DNA from: Pandoraea apista
Lineage (GTDB): Bacteria; Pseudomonadota; Gammaproteobacteria; Burkholderiales; Burkholderiaceae
Direction of reading: 5' to 3'
NCBI RefSeq assembly: GCF_001465595.2
Contig: NZ_CP013481.2
Coordinates: 1-64,000, forward strand
Length of the DNA: 64,000 nucleotides
Shown: in pieces, positions 46,701 through 54,375 of the stretch
How positions within the stretch are numbered: the stretch's first letter is position 1
Layout: the number at the start of each line of letters is the position of its first letter
Notes under the pieces: model-generated
The model's input: the letters and a program-made list of their open reading frames with translations, nothing else
Database searches by the model: none
What the model was told of the DNA's origin: nothing
Made by a program: the position numbers and the translations under genes

Positions 46701-47385
46701 GAACGCGGCGTACGCAGCGCAGTTCGCGAGCTTCGTGAAGCAGGTGGCCGATGCCGAGACGCGTGTGTCGGGTGCGCCGGGCCGCTTGTCGCGTGCGGTG
46801 GCACAGCAATTGTCGCGTCTGATGGCGTACAAGGACGAGTACGAAGTGGCGCGTCTGTATGCGCACACGGCATTCGCCGATTCGCTGGGCGAGACTTTCG
46901 AAGGCAAACCGGGGCGCGACTTCCGCCTCGAGTTCCATATGGCGCCGCCGCTTATCGCGCGCGGCAAGGACGGCGGCGTGCCGAAGAAGGTCACCATCGG
47001 GCCGTGGTTGTGGCCGGTGCTGCGCGGCATGGCGAAGCTGCGTGGTTTGCGCGGTGGTGTGTTCGACGTCTTCGGTTACACGCTGGAGCGCCGTATGGAG
47101 CGTCAGTTGATCGCGGACTACCGCACGACGATGGAGCGTGCGCTGGCGGGTCTGTCGGCCGACACACTGACCGATGTGATCGCACTGGCGGAAGCCCCGG
47201 CGAAGATTCGCGGCTACGGTCACGTGAAGCTCGCGAATCTGGCGATGGCCAAGCGTGTCGAAGCCACGATTGCGGCGCGGCTCGATGTGACGCCGGCGAC
47301 CGGCGACGCCGTCGCACAAGCGCTGGCGCACGCGCGCAGCAGCGGCAAGTCGCTCAAGGGCATTCCGGTGGTGACGACACGTTGA
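43768..47385 (+). CDS. Fused indolepyruvate/2-oxoacid ferredoxin oxidoreductase
   Basis: This 1205-residue enzyme oxidatively decarboxylates aryl or branched 2-oxoacids to acyl-CoA with ferredoxin. It joins an alpha part (pyrimidine-binding and TPP domains; GFISGYRGSPLGGVD near the N-terminus, YFCSGCPHNTSTKVPEG near 450) to a Fe-S region and a C-terminal gamma-type domain (VTGVGGTGVVTIGALI near 740). The Fe-S region has C650-x2-C653-x2-C656-x5-C662, then a second Cys group (CNKDFSCVNGFCPSF). The single-chain form is typical of Burkholderiales. The ATG at 43768 has AGGAG seven bases upstream; the frame is open for 62 codons before it. It probably degrades transaminated aromatic amino acids, fitting phhAB nearby. 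Confidence 0.93.
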   Translation: MNAPMRAALATPTANPLAHPDYQLSDALTARRGQIFLTGTQALVRILLMQHQLDAARGLNTAGFISGYRGSPLGGVDQQLWKAKKLLDAANVKFLPAINEELGGTAVMGTQRVEADPERTVEGVFGMWYGKGPGVDRAGDALKHGNAYGASRHGGVLVVAGDDHGCVSSSMPHQSDFTMMSWSMPVLNPADIGELVEFGLYGYALSRFSGAWAGLKAISETVESRGTVDLDKIRTDWAEPLDYVEPAGGLHNRWPDLPSLALEARLADKLDAVRAFSRVNSIDKWIAPAPDADIGIVTCGKAHLDLMETLRRLDITVDDLAAAGVRIYKVGLSFPLDLSRLDTFVAGLKEILVIEEKGPVVEQQIKQYLYNRTTGTRPIVLGKTDAEGRALLSALGELRPSRVLPVFAEWLAKHRPALDRRERVVDLVAHEILSNAADGVRRVPYFCSGCPHNTSTKVPEGSIAQAGIGCHFMASWMDRDTTGLIQMGGEGVDWAAHSHFTKRPHVFQNLGDGTYFHSGLLAIRQAVASKANITYKILYNDAVAMTGGQPVDGSISVPQIARQVEAEGIAKLVVVSDEPEKYIGHEGQFPKGTTFHHRSELDAVQRELREIPGATVLIYDQTCAAEKRRRRKKNEFPNPDRRLFINEAVCEGCGDCGVASNCLSVEPVETALGRKRRIDQSSCNKDFSCVNGFCPSFVSVKGAQLKKALAAAFDQAAFEGRLNALPQPVALAGDAPFDIMVTGVGGTGVVTIGALITMAAHLEGKSASVLDFMGFAQKGGAVLSFVRFANTPQALNQVRIDTQQADVLLACDMVVGASADALQTVRRDRTRVVVNTHAIPNATFVQNPDANLHADALLAKMHHAAGNAKLDACDAQALAQRFLGDTMGANIIMLGFAWQLGLVPVSLQALQRAIELNNVAVPMNQLALAIGRLAAGDPAALTETTARSVHAPVHAPVADDMTFDALVAHRVDLLTQYQNAAYAAQFASFVKQVADAETRVSGAPGRLSRAVAQQLSRLMAYKDEYEVARLYAHTAFADSLGETFEGKPGRDFRLEFHMAPPLIARGKDGGVPKKVTIGPWLWPVLRGMAKLRGLRGGVFDVFGYTLERRMERQLIADYRTTMERALAGLSADTLTDVIALAEAPAKIRGYGHVKLANLAMAKRVEATIAARLDVTPATGDAVAQALAHARSSGKSLKGIPVVTTR

Positions 47386-47439
47386 GTCGCTAGGTATTGA
47401 GCGCCGAATTCGGTTCGGCGTTACCGCATCGATGGGGAG

Positions 47440-47466
47440 AAACGGGGGCTACGGTCCCCGTTTTTC
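47440..47466 (+). terminator. Rho-independent terminator after the oxidoreductase
   Basis: AAACGGGG (47440-47447) pairs with CCCCGTTT (47456-47463) around an 8-base loop, followed by TT. It lies 54 bases after the stop. Confidence 0.75.
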
Positions 47467-47673
47467 ATGGGCGCATCCCTGTGTTGCGGCACAACGTGCC
47501 GACCTGTGCCGAGTGCGTTTCTGTACCGTCATCGGGCCGACGCGCTACCATTCGGGGGTTACGGTTGACGCAACTGGGTGAACCAGAGGCCGAAGGTGGC
47601 GCGGCGACGGGAAACCGGCCACCGCCCGCGAGGCATCGGGAATTGCCATAAGCGCTTGATTACGGAGAGGAAA

Positions 47674-48702
47674 ATGAGTGTTTCGAAGGCACCTGCGGAT
47701 CGCAAGGTGATCCTCACGGGTGACCGCCCGACGGGGCCGCTGCATCTGGGTCACTATGTCGGCAGTCTGAAAAACCGCGTGGCGTATCAGCACGAGTACA
47801 AGCAGTTCATTCTGGTCGCCGACGCACAGGCCCTGACCGACAACACTGACGATCGGGGCAAGGTGCATCGCAACGTCTCGGAAGTGGCGCTCGATTACCT
47901 GGCCGTGGGCATCGATCCGACGGTAACGACCATCTGTGTGCAGACCTGGTTGCCCGAGCTGACCGAACTCACGTTCTACTATCTGAACCTGGTAACGGTC
48001 GCGCGGTTGGAGCGCAATCCGACCGTCAAGCAGGAAATCGGTCTGCGCAATTTCGAGCGCGACATTCCGGCCGGCTTCCTCACGTATCCGGTGAGTCAGG
48101 CGGCAGACATCACGGCGTTTCGCGCCACGCTCGTGCCGGTGGGCGAAGACCAGTTGCCGATGATCGAGCAGACGAACGAAATCGTGCGTCGCCTGAATCG
48201 TCTGGCGGATCGCGAGATTCTGGTGGAAACGAAGGCGCTGGTGCCGCCGATCGGGCGTTTGCCGGGCATCGACGGCAAGGCCAAGATGAGCAAGTCGCTG
48301 GGCAACGTGATCAATATTTCGTCCACGCCGGACGAGATTCGCGCGGCCGTGAAGAAGTGCTACACCGACCCGTTGCATCTGAAGGTGGAAGATCCGGGGC
48401 ACCTCGAAGGCAACGTCGCGTTCGCCTATCTCGACGCTTTCGACGAGGACAAGGAAGGCTTGCAGGCGCTCAAAGATCACTATGTGCGCGGCGGGCTGGC
48501 CGACTCGAAGGTGAAAGCGCGTCTGGAAGAGCGCTTGCAGGAGATGCTGCGCCCGATGCGCGAGCGTCGTGAGGAATACGCCAAGAATCCGGACTTCGTC
48601 TGGGACATGCTGCGAGCAGGAACCGAACGTGCACGCGAAACCGTCTCGCAAACGCTCGAGGACGTGCGCTCGGTGTTCGTCACGCCGGGCTGGAAGAAGT
48701 AA
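47674..48702 (+). CDS. trpS: Tryptophanyl-tRNA synthetase
   Basis: The 342-residue class I synthetase charges tRNA-Trp. The HIGH motif appears as [13 protein letters not shown] near residues 17-29, and KMSKS is at about 204-208 in [11 protein letters not shown]. The start is the ATG at 47674 with GGAGAGG upstream; the frame is open to 47578 without family-like sequence. Length is normal. The gene is followed by a strong terminator at 48757 and appears monocistronic. Confidence 0.97.
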   Translation: MSVSKAPADRKVILTGDRPTGPLHLGHYVGSLKNRVAYQHEYKQFILVADAQALTDNTDDRGKVHRNVSEVALDYLAVGIDPTVTTICVQTWLPELTELTFYYLNLVTVARLERNPTVKQEIGLRNFERDIPAGFLTYPVSQAADITAFRATLVPVGEDQLPMIEQTNEIVRRLNRLADREILVETKALVPPIGRLPGIDGKAKMSKSLGNVINISSTPDEIRAAVKKCYTDPLHLKVEDPGHLEGNVAFAYLDAFDEDKEGLQALKDHYVRGGLADSKVKARLEERLQEMLRPMRERREEYAKNPDFVWDMLRAGTERARETVSQTLEDVRSVFVTPGWKK

Positions 48703-48756
48703 GGCCACGTCGGTTCGTTTGCGAACCGATGCTTCGATGTCGTCGACGTGATCGGC

Positions 48757-48787
48757 AAAAAAAGCAGCCCATCCGGGCTGCTTTTTT
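48757..48787. terminator. Rho-independent terminator after trpS
   Basis: GCAGCCC (48764-48770) and GGGCTGC (48775-48781) form a stem around ATCC, with seven A before and six T after it, so it can work in both directions. It lies between trpS and the convergent unknown gene at 48867. Confidence 0.9.
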
Positions 48788-48866
48788 GTTTGCGCTGCAC
48801 GTGACGTGGCTCCGGGGGTTAGCGCAGGGGTGGCGAATCGCTACCGGCTGGCGCGCGGACAGCGTG

Positions 48867-49178
48867 TCAGAGCCGTGTGGTGATCGTTTCGAGGTTGCCG
48901 CACGACTGGCATCGTGTCATGTCGCTTTTCATCGATTCGCGGCATAGCCGCGATTGTGCGTTGTCTGCCGACGTGGCCCGATTCAAAGGGCGCGCATCCT
49001 GTAGGGCCGCGAGACGATCGAGGCGTGCGATGGTGGCGTTCTGCATCGCCAGAAGCGCCGCGATTCCGGCTTCGGCCTCGGTAATGGAGTCGCTCAGTCG
49101 GCCTTGGGCGGCAATGGCCAGATAGCTTTGTCCCGGATTCGTCGTCGGTGCAAAAGACGCATTATTGATTGGACGCAT
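48867..49178 (-). CDS. Small protein of unknown function with a Cys-rich C-terminus
   Basis: From the ATG at 49178, downstream of AGAGGAG at an 11-base spacing, the protein is 103 residues; an upstream in-frame start at 49235 would add 19. It is mostly helical (AAQGRLSDSITEAEAGIAAL, then MQNATIARLDRLAALQDARP), without a signal peptide. Three Cys lie near the end: one in SRLCRESMKSD and two in TRCQSCGNL. I do not recognise a family. It follows the membrane protein at 49238 by 59 bases on the same strand, so the two probably form one operon. Confidence 0.6.
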   Translation of the reverse strand: MRPINNASFAPTTNPGQSYLAIAAQGRLSDSITEAEAGIAALLAMQNATIARLDRLAALQDARPLNRATSADNAQSRLCRESMKSDMTRCQSCGNLETITTRL

Positions 49179-49237
49179 GATGGGTTTATCTCCTCTTGGT
49201 GAATTGACGATCTCCGAACCTCGGCCCGTAGTCAAAA

Positions 49238-50395
49238 TCAGTTTTTCATTGGGACATGGTCGAGCGTGTCGAGTTTTCGATCGAGTGCGTGCTGATGATG
49301 CGTGGCGTGTGTGATGTCGTGATTGATCTTGTCGAGGCGCTCTTGTATCTGCGTTGTCGCGCCGGATTGGTGAAGCCCATGTCTGGCTTCTATGCCGCGA
49401 TTGACGGCGTCATTCAGGTTCTTCACCGCAGTGATTTCGGTCGATAGCTGACTCCAGCCGCGATTGCGTGCGTAAGCGAAGACGTTACAGATCCCGTTCA
49501 GCGCGGTCACGATGCCCATGCCCGTCGTAGCGAACTTCAGCCCGAGCGCGAGTCCCGCCAGCGCAGGCAACAGCGCCGGAACGACTATCGATGCGACCCC
49601 CAGCGATACGGTGATGACAAGGAACGTGGCGAGGATCGCGATCTTTGTCTTCCATCGCCGCTTTTCGGCCGGAATGGCGAGCTGCGCTTGCGTCAGGTAA
49701 TGATGAATCAGTGGCTCGGTCTTGCTGAGCAGATTGCCCGTGACTTCAAACGCCGCGTGCAACTCCGCCTTGGCTTGTTTGAGCGCCTCCGGCGTCATCT
49801 TCGCGCCGTCCAGTGCCTCGCGCTTGTCTTCCAGCAGCCGCCGTGCCGATGAAGCGCAAACCATGGTGTCGAGCGCGGCTTTCAGGTGCCCCAGCGCTTC
49901 CAGCGCGGCCCGCGCTTTCGGCATGAGTTGCACGGGATCGGAGATCGAGCGTTGCGAGTCGACACGTCTGATCGTGAACTTGGTGAGGGAAATGTCGCGC
50001 GCGGTGCAGATATTGTCGACGGCGCCTTCGAACAGGCGGATCAGCCCGTCGATGCCGAGGAGATCGGACGCCGGCTGCATGGCGACAGCTTCGGACAGCC
50101 GGAGAATGACACCGTACTCGTCAGACAATTTTCCACGCACTGCCGCCGGCGAGACCGTTTGTGCCGCAGCATTCCAGTCGCGTTTGATGGTGGCGAAACT
50201 CTCGAGAATGCTCTCGCGGAGTGTGTCGATGGTCGGTGAGGCATCGGCGGAGGGGGAGACTTCGCCAAGGACCGGCGCGTGCTGCCGAACGCCGACATGC
50301 CGCCAATCGGGCGATACAGAGGATTTGTCGGATGGCCACGGCGGCGGGACGGCGTCAAAGCCGAGGGAGATGTAGTTTTGCGGAACGAGCTTCAT
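49238..50395 (-). CDS. Unknown membrane protein with a central two-helix segment and flanking helical regions
   Basis: The 385-residue protein has no N-terminal signal. Residues 1-50 are Pro-rich and probably disordered. About 55-250 is predicted helical and charged (SSARRLLEDKREALDGAK; TPEALKQAKAELHAAFEVTG). About 253-303 is a hydrophobic hairpin (KIAILATFLVITVSLGVASI, then VVPALLPALAGLALGLKFATTG), and the rest is coiled-coil-like with many Gln and His. The layout of polar N-terminus, hydrophobic hairpin and coiled coil recalls secreted translocators or effectors, but no such family is recognised and no secretion genes are near. AAGGAGG is separated from the ATG by GT and eight C. Confidence 0.65.
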   Translation of the reverse strand: MKLVPQNYISLGFDAVPPPWPSDKSSVSPDWRHVGVRQHAPVLGEVSPSADASPTIDTLRESILESFATIKRDWNAAAQTVSPAAVRGKLSDEYGVILRLSEAVAMQPASDLLGIDGLIRLFEGAVDNICTARDISLTKFTIRRVDSQRSISDPVQLMPKARAALEALGHLKAALDTMVCASSARRLLEDKREALDGAKMTPEALKQAKAELHAAFEVTGNLLSKTEPLIHHYLTQAQLAIPAEKRRWKTKIAILATFLVITVSLGVASIVVPALLPALAGLALGLKFATTGMGIVTALNGICNVFAYARNRGWSQLSTEITAVKNLNDAVNRGIEARHGLHQSGATTQIQERLDKINHDITHATHHQHALDRKLDTLDHVPMKN

Positions 50396-50403
50396 GGGGG
50401 GGG
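50396..50403 (-). repeat. Homopolymer C8 tract between ribosome site and start codon
   Basis: Eight consecutive G on the + strand (C on the coding strand) lie between an ideal AAGGAGG and the ATG at 50395. Length change in this tract by slippage would alter the ribosome-site-to-start spacing. This is a known type of translational phase-variation site, but nothing here shows that it varies. Confidence 0.6.
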
Positions 50404-50532
50404 ACCCTCCTTCGACAACATTCCCCGGAGTCTATGCAGCGTTGTCGCCCCGCGCTTTTTATTCGCTTTGCGGATTGTTGTAAACGAGGTGCCGCCAAGC
50501 CCTCCGCAGCGGCAATGTTGCCGGCAAATAAA

Positions 50533-50567
50533 GAAACGCCGCGATGTGCAAGACATCGCGGCGTTTC
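50533..50567. terminator. Perfect long hairpin between two - strand genes
   Basis: A 15-bp perfect stem (50533-50547 with 50553-50567) around a GCAAG loop. It lies 78 bases after the amidohydrolase stop on the - strand and upstream of the unknown membrane protein. Only three A or T flank the stem on each side, so termination strength is uncertain. Confidence 0.6.
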
Positions 50568-50644
50568 CGATCACCTGACCCAATTTGACGCCGGTACCCG
50601 AGCAAGAGGACTTTGCCCGTTACCGCGGCACCGACTCCCGCAGG

Positions 50645-51874
50645 TTACGGTTGCTTGGCGATCTTGCCGTCCTTGAAGACCCAGTGGATACCTTCGCCCT
50701 GACCGGTGAGCACCTCGATCGATTCGAGCGGATTTCCGTCGACGACCAGCACGTCGGCGAGTGCACCCGGTGCGATCACACCCAGTTCGCCGACGCGATT
50801 CAGAATTTCCGCCCCGATGACCGTCGCCGAGCGCAGTGTGTCGGCCGTGCCGAGCACATCGGCGCGGATCGTCAACTCGTCCGACTGATACTTGTGCATG
50901 TCGCCAAGCAGATCGGAGCCGAAGCCCATCTTCACGCCTGCGTCGCGATAAATCGACAGCGATTCACGGCCCGCGCGCTGCACGCTCTCCACCTTTGCGA
51001 CCGATTCCGGCGGCAGGCCCAGCGACGCGCCGTCCTTGGCGAGTGCATCGTACGTGACTAGCGTGGGCACGACGTATGCGCCTTTCTCGGCCATGAGTTT
51101 GGCCGTTTCGGCGTCGCACAGATTGCCGTGCTCGATGGTGCGCACACCGCAACGCACGGCGCGCGCAATCGCACGCGGGGTATAGGCGTGCGCCATCACA
51201 TAGGTTTGCGCCGCTTCGGCTTCAGCCACCGCTGCGCGGATTTCGTCTTCTGAATACTGCGTATTGGCGATGGGATCGACCGGCGACGCCACACCGCCCG
51301 AGGCCATCAACTTGATCTGCGTGGCACCTTTCTGGATTTCCTCACGCACGGCGAGGCGAATCGGGTCGACGCCATCCACCACACGGCCGATCGCTCCGGC
51401 GCGGAACGCACACGAGCACGGCTCGAGCGTATCGCCGCGCGGACGGAAGTCGCCGTGACCGCCCGTTTGCGAGAGCGCCTTGCCCGACGGAAAAATGCGC
51501 GGGCCGGGAATCACACCTTGTTCGATGGCCTGTTGCAGCGCCCAGTCGGCACCGCCGGCATCGCGCACCGTCGTAAAGCCGCGGTTCAGCATGCCTTGCA
51601 TGATCGGCAGCGACTTGAGCACGGTGAGCACGTTCGGCTGACTGGCGTTCGTGCCCAGATTGGGATGCGAGGCAAGCACATGCACGTGGCAGTCGATCAT
51701 GCCGGGCATGACAGTTTTGCCGGTGACGTCGATCACCGTGGCGCCGTCAATATCGAGCGGTGTGGCGCTCACTGCGGTGATGCGATTGCCCTCGATAGCA
51801 ACGTCGTGACGTTCGAGCAGACGGCCGGCGGCCGCATCGAGCACATTGCCGCCGCGAAGCAGGATAACGGACAT
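50645..51874 (-). CDS. Metal-dependent amidohydrolase (imidazolonepropionase/prolidase-like)
   Basis: From the ATG at 51874, with AAGGA upstream, the protein is 409 residues. It is an amidohydrolase-superfamily TIM barrel with the metal motif DCHVH (His63, His65). A Lys in GATQIKLMASGG near residue 187 is the likely carbamylated bridge, followed by metal His in AHAYTPRA and IEHGNL and Asp in GFGSDLLG. The N- and C-terminal small beta domain is present (ADVLVVDGNPLES). Relatives hydrolyse cyclic amides or Xaa-Pro dipeptides; the substrate is not predictable. It is followed on the transcript by no close gene and preceded by an MHS transporter, which may import its substrate. Confidence 0.85.
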   Translation of the reverse strand: MSVILLRGGNVLDAAAGRLLERHDVAIEGNRITAVSATPLDIDGATVIDVTGKTVMPGMIDCHVHVLASHPNLGTNASQPNVLTVLKSLPIMQGMLNRGFTTVRDAGGADWALQQAIEQGVIPGPRIFPSGKALSQTGGHGDFRPRGDTLEPCSCAFRAGAIGRVVDGVDPIRLAVREEIQKGATQIKLMASGGVASPVDPIANTQYSEDEIRAAVAEAEAAQTYVMAHAYTPRAIARAVRCGVRTIEHGNLCDAETAKLMAEKGAYVVPTLVTYDALAKDGASLGLPPESVAKVESVQRAGRESLSIYRDAGVKMGFGSDLLGDMHKYQSDELTIRADVLGTADTLRSATVIGAEILNRVGELGVIAPGALADVLVVDGNPLESIEVLTGQGEGIHWVFKDGKIAKQP

Positions 51875-51899
51875 GGGGGGAGTTCCTTGCAAAAGACAT

Positions 51900-51925
51900 A
51901 AGGCGCGCCGGTGAGGGCGCGCCTT
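51900..51925. terminator. Hairpin between the MHS transporter and the amidohydrolase
   Basis: A perfect 10-bp stem AAGGCGCGCC (51900-51909) with GGCGCGCCTT (51916-51925) and a 6-base loop, 14 bases after the transporter stop. It may be a terminator or attenuator that lowers expression of the downstream amidohydrolase. Confidence 0.6.
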
Positions 51926-51938
51926 GATGAGAGAAAAC

Positions 51939-53219
51939 TCAGGCCTTGGGGAGCGGCTTCACGAAGCGCGTGCCGATCAGGCTGATGGCGGCGGCGATGA
52001 TCACGTAGATCGCTGGCGCCATGTTGCTGCCCGTGCGGGCAATCAGCCACGTGATGATGAGCGCAGCAAAGCCGCCGAAGATCGTCACAGCGAAGTTGTA
52101 GGCCACCGAGAGACCCGTCGAGAGCACCTTCGCCGGGAACAGCTCGGCGAACGCCGCGAGAATCGGGCCGGTATAGCAGGCGATGAGCAGGCCGAACACG
52201 ATCTGGAACGTGAGCAGAGACGGCAGACCCGGCGCGACATTCAAGTACGTGAACATCGGCCATGCGAGCAACAGAATCAGCAGTGCCGACCCCGACAGGA
52301 ACGGACGGCGGCCGTAGCGATCCGCCAGGCGTCCCACTACCGGTGCGAACACCAGAATCATCGCGCCGCCGACCATGCCGGCCGTAAAACCGTACGACGC
52401 CGGCAGCTTGAGCACGCGCTGGGCATACGTCGGCATGTAGAAGAGCAGCACGTAGGTGCAGATCGTCCACAGCACGACCATGGAGAAACTGGCGAGCGTT
52501 TCGCGCGGATACTGCGAGAACACGTCGCGCAACGGCGTATCCGATTTCTCGGCGTGCTGGAACGTTGGCGTTTCGTCGATCTTGTTACGAATGTAGAAGC
52601 CGACCGGACCGATGAGCATGCCAACGATGAACGGCACGCGCCAGCCCCACGATTCGAGCGAGGCCTTGTCCAGTTCCGTGGTCACGAACGTGCCCACGGC
52701 GGCGCCGAGCAGCACGGCGAAGCCGATGCTCGATTGAATCCATGCCGAGTAGTAGGCCCGCTGATTGGCGGGCGCATACTCGGTCAGGAACGCCGTTGCG
52801 CCGCCCATTTCACCGCCGGCCGAGAAGCCTTGCAGCAGACGCGCCAGCACGATGATGAGGGGCGCAGCGAGCCCGATCTGGTCGTAGGTCGGGGCCAGGC
52901 CGATCATTGCGGTGCCGGCGGCCATGAGCAGAATAGTGAGCGAGAGAGCTGCCTTGCGGCCCACGCGGTCGGAATAGATACCGAGCACGATGCCGCCGAC
53001 CGGGCGCATGAAAAAGCCCACGCCGAAGGTCGCAACCGCGAGCAGGAACGACGACAGATCGTCGCCGGTGGGGAAGAACTGCTTCGCGATAATGGCCGCG
53101 AAGAAGCTATAGACGGTGAAGTCGAACCATTCAAGACCGTTGCCGATCACCGTCGCCACGATCGCGTGACGGCGCTGACGGGCCATATTGTCTTGAGGCA
53201 CTGCGTAGGTCGCCTGCAT
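51939..53219 (-). CDS. MHS-family MFS transporter (metabolite:H+ symporter, ProP-like)
   Basis: The 426-residue, 12-helix protein has the metabolite:H+ symporter marks. These are GNGLEWFDFTVYSFFA in helix 1 (about 26-41), GIYSDRVGRKAALSLTI in loop 2-3 (about 80-96), RLLQGFSAGGEMGGATAFL in helix 4, and the helix 5 LTEYAPANQRAYYSAW segment. Relatives import proline, betaine, citrate, ketoglutarate or shikimate. GGGAG lies six bases before the ATG. The neighbours (amidohydrolase downstream, LysR upstream) suggest a small catabolic unit, but the substrate is unknown. Confidence 0.9.
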   Translation of the reverse strand: MQATYAVPQDNMARQRRHAIVATVIGNGLEWFDFTVYSFFAAIIAKQFFPTGDDLSSFLLAVATFGVGFFMRPVGGIVLGIYSDRVGRKAALSLTILLMAAGTAMIGLAPTYDQIGLAAPLIIVLARLLQGFSAGGEMGGATAFLTEYAPANQRAYYSAWIQSSIGFAVLLGAAVGTFVTTELDKASLESWGWRVPFIVGMLIGPVGFYIRNKIDETPTFQHAEKSDTPLRDVFSQYPRETLASFSMVVLWTICTYVLLFYMPTYAQRVLKLPASYGFTAGMVGGAMILVFAPVVGRLADRYGRRPFLSGSALLILLLAWPMFTYLNVAPGLPSLLTFQIVFGLLIACYTGPILAAFAELFPAKVLSTGLSVAYNFAVTIFGGFAALIITWLIARTGSNMAPAIYVIIAAAISLIGTRFVKPLPKA

Positions 53220-53458
53220 CTGGGTCTCCCGGAGGATGGGTGGCGTCCGTTGCGTGCTTTGCTTTCACGTCATGCCGGTAATACGCCTGCTTTTTGTCGA
53301 ATCACGTTTGCCGACGCCGGGCCAAAGCGTGCCGGCGGCTGCAATCAACGTGCGCGGATGACACACAAAGTAGTGCAGACAAAATGACAGGCCAAACGAT
53401 AATTCCGCATGTTGCCATGCGTGCAGCGCATGGCAACTTCCGAAATGTCACGTAACCC

Positions 53459-54361
53459 CTATGATGGGAAACGCGTTTCTGAATAAATCCAGTTTCGGAA
53501 AATTCGTGCTGCGGCATGCTCGTGGCGTTCGGCAGGCCACACGAGGTAGTAGCCGCCGCCCAGACTCGCGGTTGCTTCGCAGGCGCGAACGAGCAGCCCG
53601 GCGTCAAGACACGGATCGATCATGTGACGCCACCCCATCACCATGCCGCCGCCCTCGATAGCCATCTGCACGAGCAACGGGTAGTAATTGGCGCTCACCA
53701 TGCGTGGGAATTTCGCGGCGCTGACCCCTTGCAGCTCGAACCAGTCGGGCCATGACATCCATTTGCGCTGGCCGTCTTCGATCAGCAACAGCGTTTCGTT
53801 GACAAGATCGGCGGGTTTGAGTGTGCGTCCGTTGAGATAGGCGGGGGAGCAGACGGGGAAGACCTCCTCGTCGAAGAGACGCCGGCCGGCGAAGTCCGGT
53901 GGCAGGTCGTTACGTACGTAATAGACGCCGAGATCGAACTCCGACGCGGATAGCGACGTAATGCCGTCTTTCACGATCACGCGAATCTTGATATCGGGAT
54001 GGGCCGCGCGAAAGCGCATGAGTTGTGGGGTCATCCACAACACAGCCACCCCCGACGAGCAGGCCACGGTGAGTTCAAGATCGCCGCGCCGCTTCATCAG
54101 GTCGGCGGTGGCTTCGGCGCACTCGCCAAGCAGACGCTGAATCTGCTCGGCATAGCGTTGCCCGGCCACCGTCAGCCGCAGCGTGCGATGTTCGCGCGTG
54201 AAGAGCGCGCGGCCGAGGAATTCCTCGAGCTGCGCGATCTGGCGGCTCACGGCGCTTTGCGTGAGGTTCAGCTCCGCTGCGGCCCGGGTGAAGCTCGCGT
54301 GCCGCACGGCGGCGTCGAAAGCGATCAGGCAATGCAGCGGCGGCAACGGCGAAATCGGCAT
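53459..54361 (-). CDS. LysR-family transcriptional regulator (GcvA-like)
   Basis: The 300-residue protein begins MPISPLPPLHCLIAFDAAVR, with the GcvA-type helix-turn-helix SFTRAAAELNLTQSAVSRQI (about 23-42). An effector-binding domain follows (SEFDLGVYYVRNDLPPDF near 138-155; ANYYPLLVQMAIEGGGMVMG). It starts only 14 bases after the fumC stop on the same strand, so it may ride on the fumC transcript as well as on its own promoter. The MHS transporter gene lies 239 bases downstream. The target is unknown; the transporter/amidohydrolase unit is a reasonable guess. Confidence 0.9.
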   Translation of the reverse strand: MPISPLPPLHCLIAFDAAVRHASFTRAAAELNLTQSAVSRQIAQLEEFLGRALFTREHRTLRLTVAGQRYAEQIQRLLGECAEATADLMKRRGDLELTVACSSGVAVLWMTPQLMRFRAAHPDIKIRVIVKDGITSLSASEFDLGVYYVRNDLPPDFAGRRLFDEEVFPVCSPAYLNGRTLKPADLVNETLLLIEDGQRKWMSWPDWFELQGVSAAKFPRMVSANYYPLLVQMAIEGGGMVMGWRHMIDPCLDAGLLVRACEATASLGGGYYLVWPAERHEHAAARIFRNWIYSETRFPS

Positions 54362-54375
54362 GCGCTAACGAGGAA

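Noticed and set aside
51924..53387. Open frame of 487 codons on the + strand opposite the MHS transporter
   Set aside because: Composition is Glu/Arg/His-rich without domains, and it is antisense to a clear 12-helix transporter.
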